Shown here in pieces: positions 52,285 through 59,633 of a DNA stretch of 64,000 bases. How positions within the stretch are numbered: position 1 is the stretch's first letter; every line of letters starts with the position of its first letter. Origin of the DNA: JANYCO01 sp035535995 (GTDB lineage: Bacteria > Bacteroidota > Bacteroidia > Cytophagales > Cytophagaceae); contig DATLOZ010000025.1 of NCBI GenBank assembly GCA_035535995.1, forward strand, positions 62,001 through 126,000, in the 5' to 3' direction. The position numbers and the translations under genes are program-made. The notes under the pieces are model-generated. The model did no database searches, had not been told where the DNA came from, and was given only the letters and a program-made list of their open reading frames with translations.

Positions 52285-53577
52285 ATGAAACCATCCATTC
52301 TCATCGTTGGCGCTGGAGCCGCGGGATTGATGACGGCTTATGAATTGAGTCGTAAAGGATTTCCTGTAACCGTTGTAGAAGCTTCGGGTCGTATAGGAGG
52401 AAGAATTCATACTATTTACAACGCATCGTTTGGCCAGCCTGTAGAGCTGGGTGCAGAGTTTGTGCATGGCAAACTTCCGCTAACGCTTGGTCTTTTGAAA
52501 GAAGCATCCATTGATTACAAACCTGTACAAGGAGAATTCTATCGTGTAAAGCAAGGCAAATGGATTGAAGAAGAAGCATTGGAAGGATGGCGTGTAATAG
52601 AAAAGAAAATGAATGCACTTGAGAAAGATCTGCCACTGGAAGATTTTTTTTCACAATATTTTAATGAGCCTCAATACCAATCGCTCCGTCAGTTCATTAC
52701 CGGATTTGCCGAAGGCTTCGAGCTGGCCGATACACACAGGGTGAGTACTAAAATAGTATGGGAAGACTGGATTAAGAATGAGGAAGAAGAATACAGGATC
52801 AAAGGAGGATACGGTAAACTGATAGAATATTTGGAAAAAATCTGCCGTGAAAACGGAGTAAATTTTCATAACAATTTCCAAGTGCAAAAAGTGACCTGGA
52901 AACAAAACAGCGTATTACTTACAGCCATTGATGGTCGTGCATTACAAGCCGACAAGCTTGTGCTCGCAGTACCGCTTTCTGTTTTACAAAGCAATGATCC
53001 TAAGGATGCTATTTCATTTGATCCTCCCCTGCTTCAGGCCAACAAAGCTTTTTCCTGGATCGGTTGGGGAAAAGTGATCAAATTCATTTTTAAGTTTCGC
53101 GAAAACCTTGGAGGTAAAAGGAATACCGGTTTTATTCTTTCAGACGAACAGATCCCTACCTGGTGGCTCCAATCGCCGGGGGATACTACGTTGCTCACAG
53201 GCTGGTTTGGTGGACCTAAAGCAGAAACGATGCTCAGCGTTTCGGAAGAAGAGTTAAAAGAAAAAGCACTTTTGTCATTGGCCAATATCTTTGAAAAAAA
53301 TATTCAAACGCTCAAAGAATTGCTGCAAGCCTGGGAGATCGTTCATTGGGGGAAAGTAGAAAATATAGAAGGTGGTTATAGTTATGATACAACGGAAAGT
53401 GCATATGCCAAAAAGTTTTTACAAACCCCGGTAGAAGAAACCATCTACTTTGCAGGAGAAGCGATTTACACAGGCCCTTCAGGAGGCACAGTGGAAGCGG
53501 CTTTGGAGAGCGGAAAGAAAGCGGCGGACCTATTGTCTGAACCGGGATTCACAAGATTAGAGGATTATCAGAATTAA
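52285..53577 (+). CDS. Flavin-dependent amine oxidase-like protein
   Basis: A 430-residue protein of the FAD-dependent monoamine-oxidase superfamily. N-terminal 'ILIVGAGAAGLMTAYELSRKG' binds the ADP part of FAD, followed by 'GRIGGRIHT'. The late 'TIYFAGEAIYTGPSGGTVEAALESGKKAA' is the C-terminal FAD motif. It oxidises a primary or secondary amine, or relates to protoporphyrinogen/phytoene-type enzymes; the substrate is unknown. It lies alone after the GH terminator. Confidence 0.88.
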   Translation: MKPSILIVGAGAAGLMTAYELSRKGFPVTVVEASGRIGGRIHTIYNASFGQPVELGAEFVHGKLPLTLGLLKEASIDYKPVQGEFYRVKQGKWIEEEALEGWRVIEKKMNALEKDLPLEDFFSQYFNEPQYQSLRQFITGFAEGFELADTHRVSTKIVWEDWIKNEEEEYRIKGGYGKLIEYLEKICRENGVNFHNNFQVQKVTWKQNSVLLTAIDGRALQADKLVLAVPLSVLQSNDPKDAISFDPPLLQANKAFSWIGWGKVIKFIFKFRENLGGKRNTGFILSDEQIPTWWLQSPGDTTLLTGWFGGPKAETMLSVSEEELKEKALLSLANIFEKNIQTLKELLQAWEIVHWGKVENIEGGYSYDTTESAYAKKFLQTPVEETIYFAGEAIYTGPSGGTVEAALESGKKAADLLSEPGFTRLEDYQN

Positions 53578-53610
53578 AATTTACCCGTTCATTTTATTAA
53601 TTCAAGTTTA

Positions 53611-53654
53611 GTATTCCTTGTTTGCTGGCGAGGACGCCAGCAAACAAGGAATAC
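53611..53654. repeat. Perfect 20-bp hairpin built on GCTGGCG
   Basis: Arms 53611-53630 and 53635-53654 are exact complements with a 4-base AGGA loop. It lies between the convergent flavoprotein and 53.8 kb genes and could terminate both. Confidence 0.85.
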
Positions 53655-53673
53655 AGAAAAACTGATGTTCATC

Positions 53674-53697
53674 ATTGCTGGCGTCCTCGCCAGCAAT
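53674..53697. repeat. Inverted second copy of the GCTGGCG hairpin
   Basis: ATTGCTGGCG-TCCT-CGCCAGCAAT; its TCCT loop is the reverse complement of the first hairpin's AGGA, so it is the same element in opposite orientation. Confidence 0.82.
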
Positions 53698-53782
53698 GCG
53701 CTCTTTTCAAAAGCTATCATTAAAAAACAATAAAACTTAACTATGTATAGCTATAAAATTTTAACTCAATCTTGTAAATAAA

Positions 53783-53822
53783 AATCAAGTACATCTTCTA
53801 ATCCCGTGAATCAAGGTTCAGA
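53783..53822. repeat. AATCC-AATCAAGGTTC element copy 2
   Basis: ATCTTCTAATCCCGTGAATC then AAGGTTCAGA, seven bases before the 3' end of the next minus-strand gene. It matches copy 1 at 45.2 kb in most positions. Its position at a gene end is also the same. Confidence 0.6.
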
Positions 53823-53828
53823 CAATTT

Positions 53829-54695
53829 TTATTTCTGATTCGAATGTAAGATCAAAAGCTCGTCAATATCCAACACAGCAGGCTTGGTATCCTTGTTTAC
53901 TAATTGATAAAAAACATAGATGATCTGATCGCTTTCTTTCCTGCGGTTGGAAGTGGAGGCCAGCTCATCGAGCTTCAAAGCGCTGTAAGGAATGACTAGT
54001 TGTTTCCAACCTTTGAAGTCGAGCGGAATTTCATAGTAAAAAAAATCGCGCAGCGTGATATTTTTTGCATCCTGTTCATTCACGCGCAATTGAAAAACTT
54101 CATTAGAATTTTCCGTCCCATGTAGGTAAAAGAAAAACCAGGTATGTTCAGGATCCGATTCGAGTTTCATGTAAGGAGGCAGTTCGGTGTTTTTTATTTT
54201 TCTTCCTACCCAGGTGATCGTCGCGCTGTCGGATTGAATGTTGGTAAAATGAAAATAGGAATCGCCTTCTACGGCATCTTTCGGAGCGAAGTCGACCAGC
54301 GTAGTCCGGGAGGTTACCCAATCCTGCTTTGCACGTGCACCAATATTCACACCTGTTTTGATCGGGTTGGTTTCGGTAAGCGAATAGCTATGCTTGTCCC
54401 AGAAGCGGCGTGCGTTGCGGTAGTCGGTCACGTCTTCCAGTACCACATCTGTTTCGAGGAATTTCAATTTTATAGAAACCGAGTCTGTATTCTCAAATCC
54501 TGAAGTATTTTCTTTTAGCAGTTTATCAAATGACTCTAATGAATTCGGTGTACCGGAGAATTCTACTTCTTTTCCACTCTTCAGATTACGGCATGTAGCC
54601 TTCCAGGTAATTGATTTGGAGGTGATCTGCGCAGTACAAAAATTATAGAGGAATAACGTAAGTATTCCAGCAAAGGATAAAAAGATCTTTTTCAT
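53829..54695 (-). CDS. Secreted hypothetical protein
   Basis: A 288-residue protein from the ATG at 54695; the longer frame starts without a leader. The signal peptide is at residues 1-22 ('NFCTAQ'). The mature part has beta-strand character, including 'WFFFYLHGTENSNEVFQLRVN' and 'GWKQLVIPYSALKLDEL', resembling a carbohydrate-binding or jelly-roll module but without a firm family match. It follows a DUF3592 gene on the same strand after a 60-base gap. Confidence 0.6.
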   Translation of the reverse strand: MKKIFLSFAGILTLFLYNFCTAQITSKSITWKATCRNLKSGKEVEFSGTPNSLESFDKLLKENTSGFENTDSVSIKLKFLETDVVLEDVTDYRNARRFWDKHSYSLTETNPIKTGVNIGARAKQDWVTSRTTLVDFAPKDAVEGDSYFHFTNIQSDSATITWVGRKIKNTELPPYMKLESDPEHTWFFFYLHGTENSNEVFQLRVNEQDAKNITLRDFFYYEIPLDFKGWKQLVIPYSALKLDELASTSNRRKESDQIIYVFYQLVNKDTKPAVLDIDELLILHSNQK

Positions 54696-54757
54696 GGTTG
54701 AAAAGTTACTAAAAAGAGCGTTATGAATTATTAATTGGAAGACAAAAAATGTACGCT

Positions 54758-55243
54758 TCACTTATAGCGGAACTGTCGATAAATAGAACGCAAAATAAAA
54801 AAGATCGCCAGCAAGCCCGGGCAGGCCCATAGTATAACGGCATCTACATTTTTGGCAGGGCGAATGGTAGCCTCGGAAATATTTTCCGGATTGCAATACA
54901 CCGGGATCGTTTCGCCATATTTTTTTTTCTGATCTTCTTCAATTGTTTGGTCGGAGTATTTTGTTTGATAAAGCGTATGATATTGCGCAAGCTCCGTATT
55001 GGAAAAAGAATTACCATTCCTCTCGTATGAGTATGACACGAATGTATTTATATATTTTTTGGATACATACTGATTGTTTGTATCCCGTTCTATAAATACA
55101 TTTTTTATTTTTCCTGATACTTTTTCCCAATGGCGCATCCGGTAAGCCTTGGAAAGATCGGAATAAGTGGTACCCAGAAAAAACAAGTAAACGAAAACCA
55201 ATAAAAACAATTTTAAAAAAAGCGAAATAATATTTCCAACCAT
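54758..55243 (-). CDS. DUF3592 domain-containing membrane protein
   Basis: A 161-residue protein with one N-terminal helix (about 8-28), a central soluble part with the DUF3592 pattern ('YSYERNGNSFSNTELAQYHTLYQTKYS', 'GETIPVYCNPENISEATI'), and a C-terminal helix (about 132-152). Its function is unknown. It is probably transcribed together with the downstream secreted protein gene. Its upstream region carries the TTCTGTCGCGACAGAA palindrome. Confidence 0.8.
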   Translation of the reverse strand: MVGNIISLFLKLFLLVFVYLFFLGTTYSDLSKAYRMRHWEKVSGKIKNVFIERDTNNQYVSKKYINTFVSYSYERNGNSFSNTELAQYHTLYQTKYSDQTIEEDQKKKYGETIPVYCNPENISEATIRPAKNVDAVILWACPGLLAIFFILRSIYRQFRYK

Positions 55244-55296
55244 GCGAGACAGATTTTAAGACAATATATGAAAATCTGCAATCCTGTAACATTTTT

Positions 55297-55318
55297 AACT
55301 AGTTCTGTCGCGACAGAA
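55297..55318. promoter_or_regulatory. AACTAGTTCTGTCG motif with perfect palindrome
   Basis: AACTAGTTCTGTCG (55297-55310) contains TTCTGTCGCGACAGAA (55303-55318), a perfect 16-bp palindrome. It lies between two divergent genes, DUF3592 and the 55.4 kb gene. The same 14-mer recurs at 58869-58882, 12 bases before an L,D-transpeptidase gene. It is a plausible shared operator. Confidence 0.6.
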
Positions 55319-55422
55319 TATTAATAACGTTGAATGCTGTAACAATTTCTGAAAATCATGAAAGTGCCCATGCCTCAATTTCTTTATCTTTCTGCAAGTG
55401 TAACTTAAAACGAAAACTAGTC

Positions 55423-56334
55423 ATGAAAAACATAAAACAATTTACGTTGCTTTTTTGCTGTCTCCTGTGTGCGCTCGGCGTACAAGCAGCGAATCCTTCG
55501 GATACAGCAGCGGTAGGAAAGGCCAAAAGACAGATCGCGGCAATGATCGTAGATTCGGATAAGGATTTTATCTTCAATCAAAGATCTACTTCTCCGGATT
55601 CCTCTTTTGAAGATTGGTACCGCAAAACCAAGTACTATGAATCGGTTACCAGATACAAAGGAGAAATTTCCTTATTGCGCGAACAAGAAAAAGACGGCAT
55701 AGTGTACAAATCGTTGATCTTTGGCTGGAACCTGAACGCAAACACCCCGAAAGATGTGAAGACAGAGGCAGAAACCATGCGCAAAGGAGCGCTGGCATTG
55801 ATCCAGGAAAAAGTGAAAAAAGGGTTTAAATCTTATAAAGTAAAAACCTTGGATAGCTCTGTACGCACAGAGCTGAGAGATTCACTGGGGAACAGAATTT
55901 TTGAACTTACCGAAAATAAAACATACCTGCACCTGATCGTTTTCGGAATAAAATGGAGAACCGCTACCGTTGATGGCTTATCATCAGAATTCGAGATTGG
56001 CAATGTGCTCAATAACCGCGACAAGAAAAAAATTCTGAAACTGGAACATTCATACAGTCTTGTAGGCATTAAAAATGACATCGCCCTCTATGCCGCAGTG
56101 CTTCATGATGACGTGATCTTTGCGGTAGACAACCCTACCAACAAAGGCGTGACGGTAAATATAAAAGTGATATTTGAGTGTGAGGCAAAAGGAGTAGTAG
56201 CCGAAAAGCCAGAAGAGACAAGGATCACTGTGCCGGCCGATATGTTGAAGTCTTATGGAAAAGATAAAACAACCTGCAAAGTAACCGGCTGCAAATCGAA
56301 AAGCTGGAAGGTAGCGGATTGGAGCGTAGAATAG
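55423..56334 (+). CDS. Secreted hypothetical protein
   Basis: A 303-residue protein from the ATG at 55423 ('MKNIKQFTLLFCCL'); the earlier TTG start gives no leader. Signal peptide residues 1-22 ('GVQAA'). The mature part is mixed alpha/beta with no clear family motif. It is divergent from the DUF3592 gene across the palindrome. A 24-bp perfect hairpin ends it. Confidence 0.6.
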   Translation: MKNIKQFTLLFCCLLCALGVQAANPSDTAAVGKAKRQIAAMIVDSDKDFIFNQRSTSPDSSFEDWYRKTKYYESVTRYKGEISLLREQEKDGIVYKSLIFGWNLNANTPKDVKTEAETMRKGALALIQEKVKKGFKSYKVKTLDSSVRTELRDSLGNRIFELTENKTYLHLIVFGIKWRTATVDGLSSEFEIGNVLNNRDKKKILKLEHSYSLVGIKNDIALYAAVLHDDVIFAVDNPTNKGVTVNIKVIFECEAKGVVAEKPEETRITVPADMLKSYGKDKTTCKVTGCKSKSWKVADWSVE

Positions 56335-56339
56335 TAATT

Positions 56340-56402
56340 CAGCAAGAGCAACAGCAAGAGTATCCGGAATGATACTGAATACTCTTGCTGTTGCTCTTGC
56401 TG
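56340..56402. terminator. 24-bp perfect hairpin between convergent genes
   Basis: Arms 56340-56363 and 56379-56402 are exact reverse complements with a 15-base loop. The arm is rich in CAAGAG repeats. Both flanking genes end here, so it can act on both strands. Confidence 0.75.
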
Positions 56403-56414
56403 ACCTACTCTTGT

Positions 56415-56813
56415 TTATTTATATTGGACTTTCCCGCCAATCTCCTTAGCTATTTTTTCCATTTCTTCCCAGCCATTCATGATCGGAGTACCTTTAGAGC
56501 CTTGATTGGCAATTACCATATTGGTTTGGCCAGCTACCAGGATTTTTCCAGTAAGGTATACTTCCGTGCCTTTGAGCTGCGCGTTGTAAGAAACTCTCGC
56601 ACCATTTTTTAACGTTCTTGCCGCAGTAGTGATCACTTTGTTTTTTTCACTCGGCGTATAATCGCGCGATTGCAAAGCCTTCATCACTTTGGCAGAAGCA
56701 GTGTTTGAATCCGGCAAGGTAATAATGATGGTATTGGCTTTTTCAGGTGCAGATTGCGAATAGCCTACTACGCTCATAAAAGCGAAGACAAAAAGGAAGA
56801 ATAGTTTTTTCAT
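56415..56813 (-). CDS. Small secreted protein
   Basis: A 132-residue protein from the ATG at 56813; the ORF extends further upstream without a leader. Signal peptide residues 1-19 ('VGYSQ'). The mature part, with 'NTIIITLPDSNTASAKVMKALQSRDY' at its start, has an alternating beta pattern. It resembles small Bacteroidota periplasmic proteins with no assigned role. Confidence 0.6.
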   Translation of the reverse strand: MKKLFFLFVFAFMSVVGYSQSAPEKANTIIITLPDSNTASAKVMKALQSRDYTPSEKNKVITTAARTLKNGARVSYNAQLKGTEVYLTGKILVAGQTNMVIANQGSKGTPIMNGWEEMEKIAKEIGGKVQYK

Positions 56814-56913
56814 GTTTCGGATTAGTTTAAAAGTTATACTTGAAATCGTTTTACTATAATAAGCAAAGATTGGGAATAAATGGAAACGCAAAGGAGAAAA
56901 ATTATGCATTTTA

Positions 56914-56947
56914 ACTCAACTCGACATTCATAACTCATAACTCAAAA
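56914..56947. repeat. ATGAATTATGA-family half element
   Basis: AACTCGACATTCATAACTCA lies between the small secreted protein and cbpM. Only the right arm of the palindromic family is recognisable. Confidence 0.55.
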
Positions 56948-57241
56948 TTATTCCTCATACAACCTAAGCCTATTGCGGGCTGCAATTAATTCCTGCTGCA
57001 TGGACTCCAGGCGTTGGAGCAGACTGGTAATAGTATCAATCCCTTCCAGGTTGATGTGAAGGTCGTTGTGCAGGCGGATTATTTTTTCAAGTTCGCGGAG
57101 CTGATCGTGTTGCAGGTATTGTTGCTGACCGATGGTGATGATCTCAACCAGTCCAAATTCATTCAAAGAAATGATAAAGGAATCGCTGACGTCGTGAAGG
57201 ACGCAGAACTGTTGTATGGTGATGAGTCGGTCAGTTTCCAT
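56948..57241 (-). CDS. cbpM: Chaperone modulator CbpM-like protein
   Basis: A 97-residue MerR-like helical protein beginning '[23 protein letters not shown]' and continuing with a coiled coil ('LHNDLHINLEGIDTITSLLQRLESMQQEL'). This is the CbpM pattern, the anti-chaperone that binds the J domain of CbpA. Its start overlaps the stop of the preceding cbpA gene by one base (57241), so the two are translationally coupled. Confidence 0.88.
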   Translation of the reverse strand: METDRLITIQQFCVLHDVSDSFIISLNEFGLVEIITIGQQQYLQHDQLRELEKIIRLHNDLHINLEGIDTITSLLQRLESMQQELIAARNRLRLYEE

Positions 57242-58140
57242 TATTTTTTCAGTTTAGACAGTTCGGTGAATAATTCTTTCTCCTTAGCGCTGAGATTTGT
57301 TGGAACCTTGATTTGATAAGTGATATAGAGGTCCCCGAATTCTCCTTCTTTTTTATAAACCGGAAATCCTTTTCCTTTTAGTTTTACTTTAGTGCCGTTT
57401 TGAGTTTCCGCCGGGATCTTGAGTTTTACCATTCCGTCAAACGTATCTACCATGATCTCTCCGCCGAGCACTGCAGTATACAGATCCAGGTCTACGGTAG
57501 AAAAAAGATTGTTGCCATCGCGTTTGAATTTAGTATTGTTGGAAATGGAAAAGGTGATAAAAAGATCTCCGTTTGGGCCGCCGTTCACACCTGCGCTGCC
57601 ATGGCCAGGGATCTTGATCGTTTGTCCGTTTTCCACACCGGCAGGAATGGTAAGACGGATGCTTTTTCCGTTTACGGTAAGCGTTTGTTTGTTGGTTGTA
57701 TAGACGTCTTTTAAGTCCAGGTTTAATTCCGCATTGAAATCCTGGCCACGGAATTTGCTTTGTCCGCCACGCTTATTGCCAGAGCGGTTGCCAAACATAG
57801 AGCTGAAGAAATCGGAGAAATCATCTTCCGAAAAATTTCCTCCACCTGTATTGCCACCAGAAAACCCGCCGCCAAAAGGTCCGCGTTGTTGACCCTGTTT
57901 TTCTATTTCATCCGCATGCTTCCAGTCTTTGCCATATTTGTCGTACTTCTTACGGTTCTCCGGGTCGCTCAGTACTTCGTGCGCTTCGTTGATCTGCTGA
58001 AATTTCTTTTTCGCAGTTTCGTCGTTTGGATTCACGTCCGGATGGTATTTGCGCGCGAGTTTACGGTAAGCCTTTTTAATATCGGCATCGCTTGCATTTT
58101 TATTTATTTCCAGTACTTTGTAATAGTCGACGAAATCCAT
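57241..58140 (-). CDS. cbpA: DnaJ-family co-chaperone CbpA
   Basis: A 299-residue protein with an N-terminal J domain (residues 1-70; HPD motif in '[11 protein letters not shown]'), a glycine-rich linker (about 85-125), and a two-part DnaJ C-terminal substrate-binding domain (about 125-290). It lacks the cysteine-rich zinc domain, as CbpA does. It stimulates DnaK ATP hydrolysis. The downstream cbpM gene encodes its modulator. Confidence 0.93.
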   Translation of the reverse strand: MDFVDYYKVLEINKNASDADIKKAYRKLARKYHPDVNPNDETAKKKFQQINEAHEVLSDPENRKKYDKYGKDWKHADEIEKQGQQRGPFGGGFSGGNTGGGNFSEDDFSDFFSSMFGNRSGNKRGGQSKFRGQDFNAELNLDLKDVYTTNKQTLTVNGKSIRLTIPAGVENGQTIKIPGHGSAGVNGGPNGDLFITFSISNNTKFKRDGNNLFSTVDLDLYTAVLGGEIMVDTFDGMVKLKIPAETQNGTKVKLKGKGFPVYKKEGEFGDLYITYQIKVPTNLSAKEKELFTELSKLKK

Positions 58141-58297
58141 GTATGGTGCGTTTTATCTATGCGAATTATCTATTGTTAATTTAAATTATTGCTGCCTTAG
58201 TTTCAAGTGATATGGAAGAAGATATAAAGAAAAAACAACATCGCGCAACAGAAATTGCGGGAATGTACAGAATAAATTCCAAGAACAGCGAAAACGC

Positions 58298-58707
58298 ATG
58301 TTCGCTCAGAGTCTTCCGCAACCTGAAGTTTGAAATTTACCAGCGATCTTAGCAGGGTCTCTGAGTGAGTTAATAAGGACATCTGTCGTTGCTACTAGCA
58401 GCTCAGAGTTCCCTGCAAGCATTACTATTAAACAAATAACTAATTGGCGCGGGAGACTCTGAGCGGACTAAGCGAAGTACAATACTCATAGCTTTTCATG
58501 TTCGCTCAGAGTCTCCCGCAACCTGAAGTTTGAAATTTACCAGCGAACTTAGCAGGGGACTCTGAGTGAGTTAATAAAGACTTCTGTCATTGCTACCAGC
58601 AGCTCAGAGTCCCCTGCAAGCATTACTATTAAATAAATAACTGATGAGAGCGGGAGATTCTGAGCGGACTCTCCCGCAACCGCAGCAACGGACAATACTC
58701 ATAGCTT
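58298..58707. repeat. Tandem duplicate of CTCAGAGTCYCC elements
   Basis: Two copies of a 200-base unit (starts 58304 and 58504), each with four motif copies in +/-/+/- order: first at 58304-58319, 58352-58365, 58401-58416 and 58449-58464; second at 58504-58519, 58552-58566, 58602-58617 and 58650-58665. A partial ninth motif follows at 58668-58677. Spacers between matching positions are nearly the same in both copies but differ from those at 45 kb. No coding sequence is seen in the 750-base gap. Confidence 0.88.
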
Positions 58708-58868
58708 TAATGGGATTAAAACAACTCTTTCAAAAAATGCTGTAATACTTTTGGGTCGATATTTTCTCTCCTTTGCATTGGAAACAATGAGTTAAAATAA
58801 CCCAAAAATGGAAGTCATTTCAATGTAAGGTTTTGGAAAGAAAAAACTTTTCTAACATGAACTATATC

Positions 58869-58882
58869 AACTAGTTCTGTCG
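58869..58882 (+). promoter_or_regulatory. Second AACTAGTTCTGTCG motif
   Basis: An exact 14-base match to 55297-55310, twelve bases before the ATG at 58895. The palindromic right half is degenerate here (TTAGAGAG instead of CGACAGAA). Confidence 0.5.
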
Positions 58883-58894
58883 TTAGAGAGGCAT

Positions 58895-59611
58895 ATGACT
58901 TCCAGACCTTTTATTTTACTGTGTTTTCTCCTCGCAGCAACGTTGCTGACAGGGACGAAATTTGCTGCTGAAAAAACTGCTCCTGAAGAAAGCGGAAATA
59001 CCACAACTATTGCCACTTCCGACAGTATGAAAACAGTTTTGCTGCTGGATAAACTGGCCGCAAAAGGATTAAATGCCGAAGTTCTTTCTCTTACATTGAA
59101 AGGCTATGAAAAAATGAAAGATAGTCTGGGTGCGGGTTATCGCTACCTGATGATCGCTGATTTTTCCAAGCCTTCCAGCGAAAAGAGGTTCTACATGATC
59201 GACCTTCTAGACTCTGCGTTGGTGTTGAATGATTATGTAGCACATGGAAAAAATTCCGGCAATTTATACGCCAATGAATTTTCCAACACACCACATTCCT
59301 GCCAAAGCAGCCTTGGCTTTTATAAGGTCTCCGAACCTTACTACGGCCAGCACGGCTTGTCGCTGAGGCTCGATGGACTCGATAAGGGATTCAACTGCAA
59401 GGCACGTGAGCGCGCTATCGTAATGCATACGGCAGACTATGCGCGCCCGGAGTTTATCCAACAAAATGGCAGAATGGGAAGAAGCTTCGGATGTCCGGTT
59501 TTACCGGCAGAAAGCTTCCACAAGATTTCCCGCTCTGTTTCGGGAAACAGTTTATTGTTCATTTATTATCCCGATTCCAACTATCTAAACAAATGTATAT
59601 GGCTGGACTGA
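58895..59611 (+). CDS. L,D-transpeptidase catalytic-domain (YkuD_2-type) protein
   Basis: A 238-residue protein with a signal peptide (about residues 1-20). The C-terminal domain matches the murein L,D-transpeptidase catalytic-domain family: 'AIVMHTADYARPEFI' with the His, and 'GRMGRSFGCPVLP' with the catalytic Cys. It crosslinks or trims peptidoglycan stem peptides, or attaches proteins to it. It is followed 22 bases later by a second L,D-transpeptidase gene. The AACTAGTTCTGTCG motif precedes it. Confidence 0.85.
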   Translation: MTSRPFILLCFLLAATLLTGTKFAAEKTAPEESGNTTTIATSDSMKTVLLLDKLAAKGLNAEVLSLTLKGYEKMKDSLGAGYRYLMIADFSKPSSEKRFYMIDLLDSALVLNDYVAHGKNSGNLYANEFSNTPHSCQSSLGFYKVSEPYYGQHGLSLRLDGLDKGFNCKARERAIVMHTADYARPEFIQQNGRMGRSFGCPVLPAESFHKISRSVSGNSLLFIYYPDSNYLNKCIWLD

Positions 59612-59633
59612 GGGAAACCTAAGTCTTGCATAT

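Noticed and set aside
58298..58707. Regularly spaced repeats resembling a CRISPR array
   Set aside because: Motif copies alternate in orientation rather than all pointing one way, spacers are conserved between the two units, and no cas gene is in the window.
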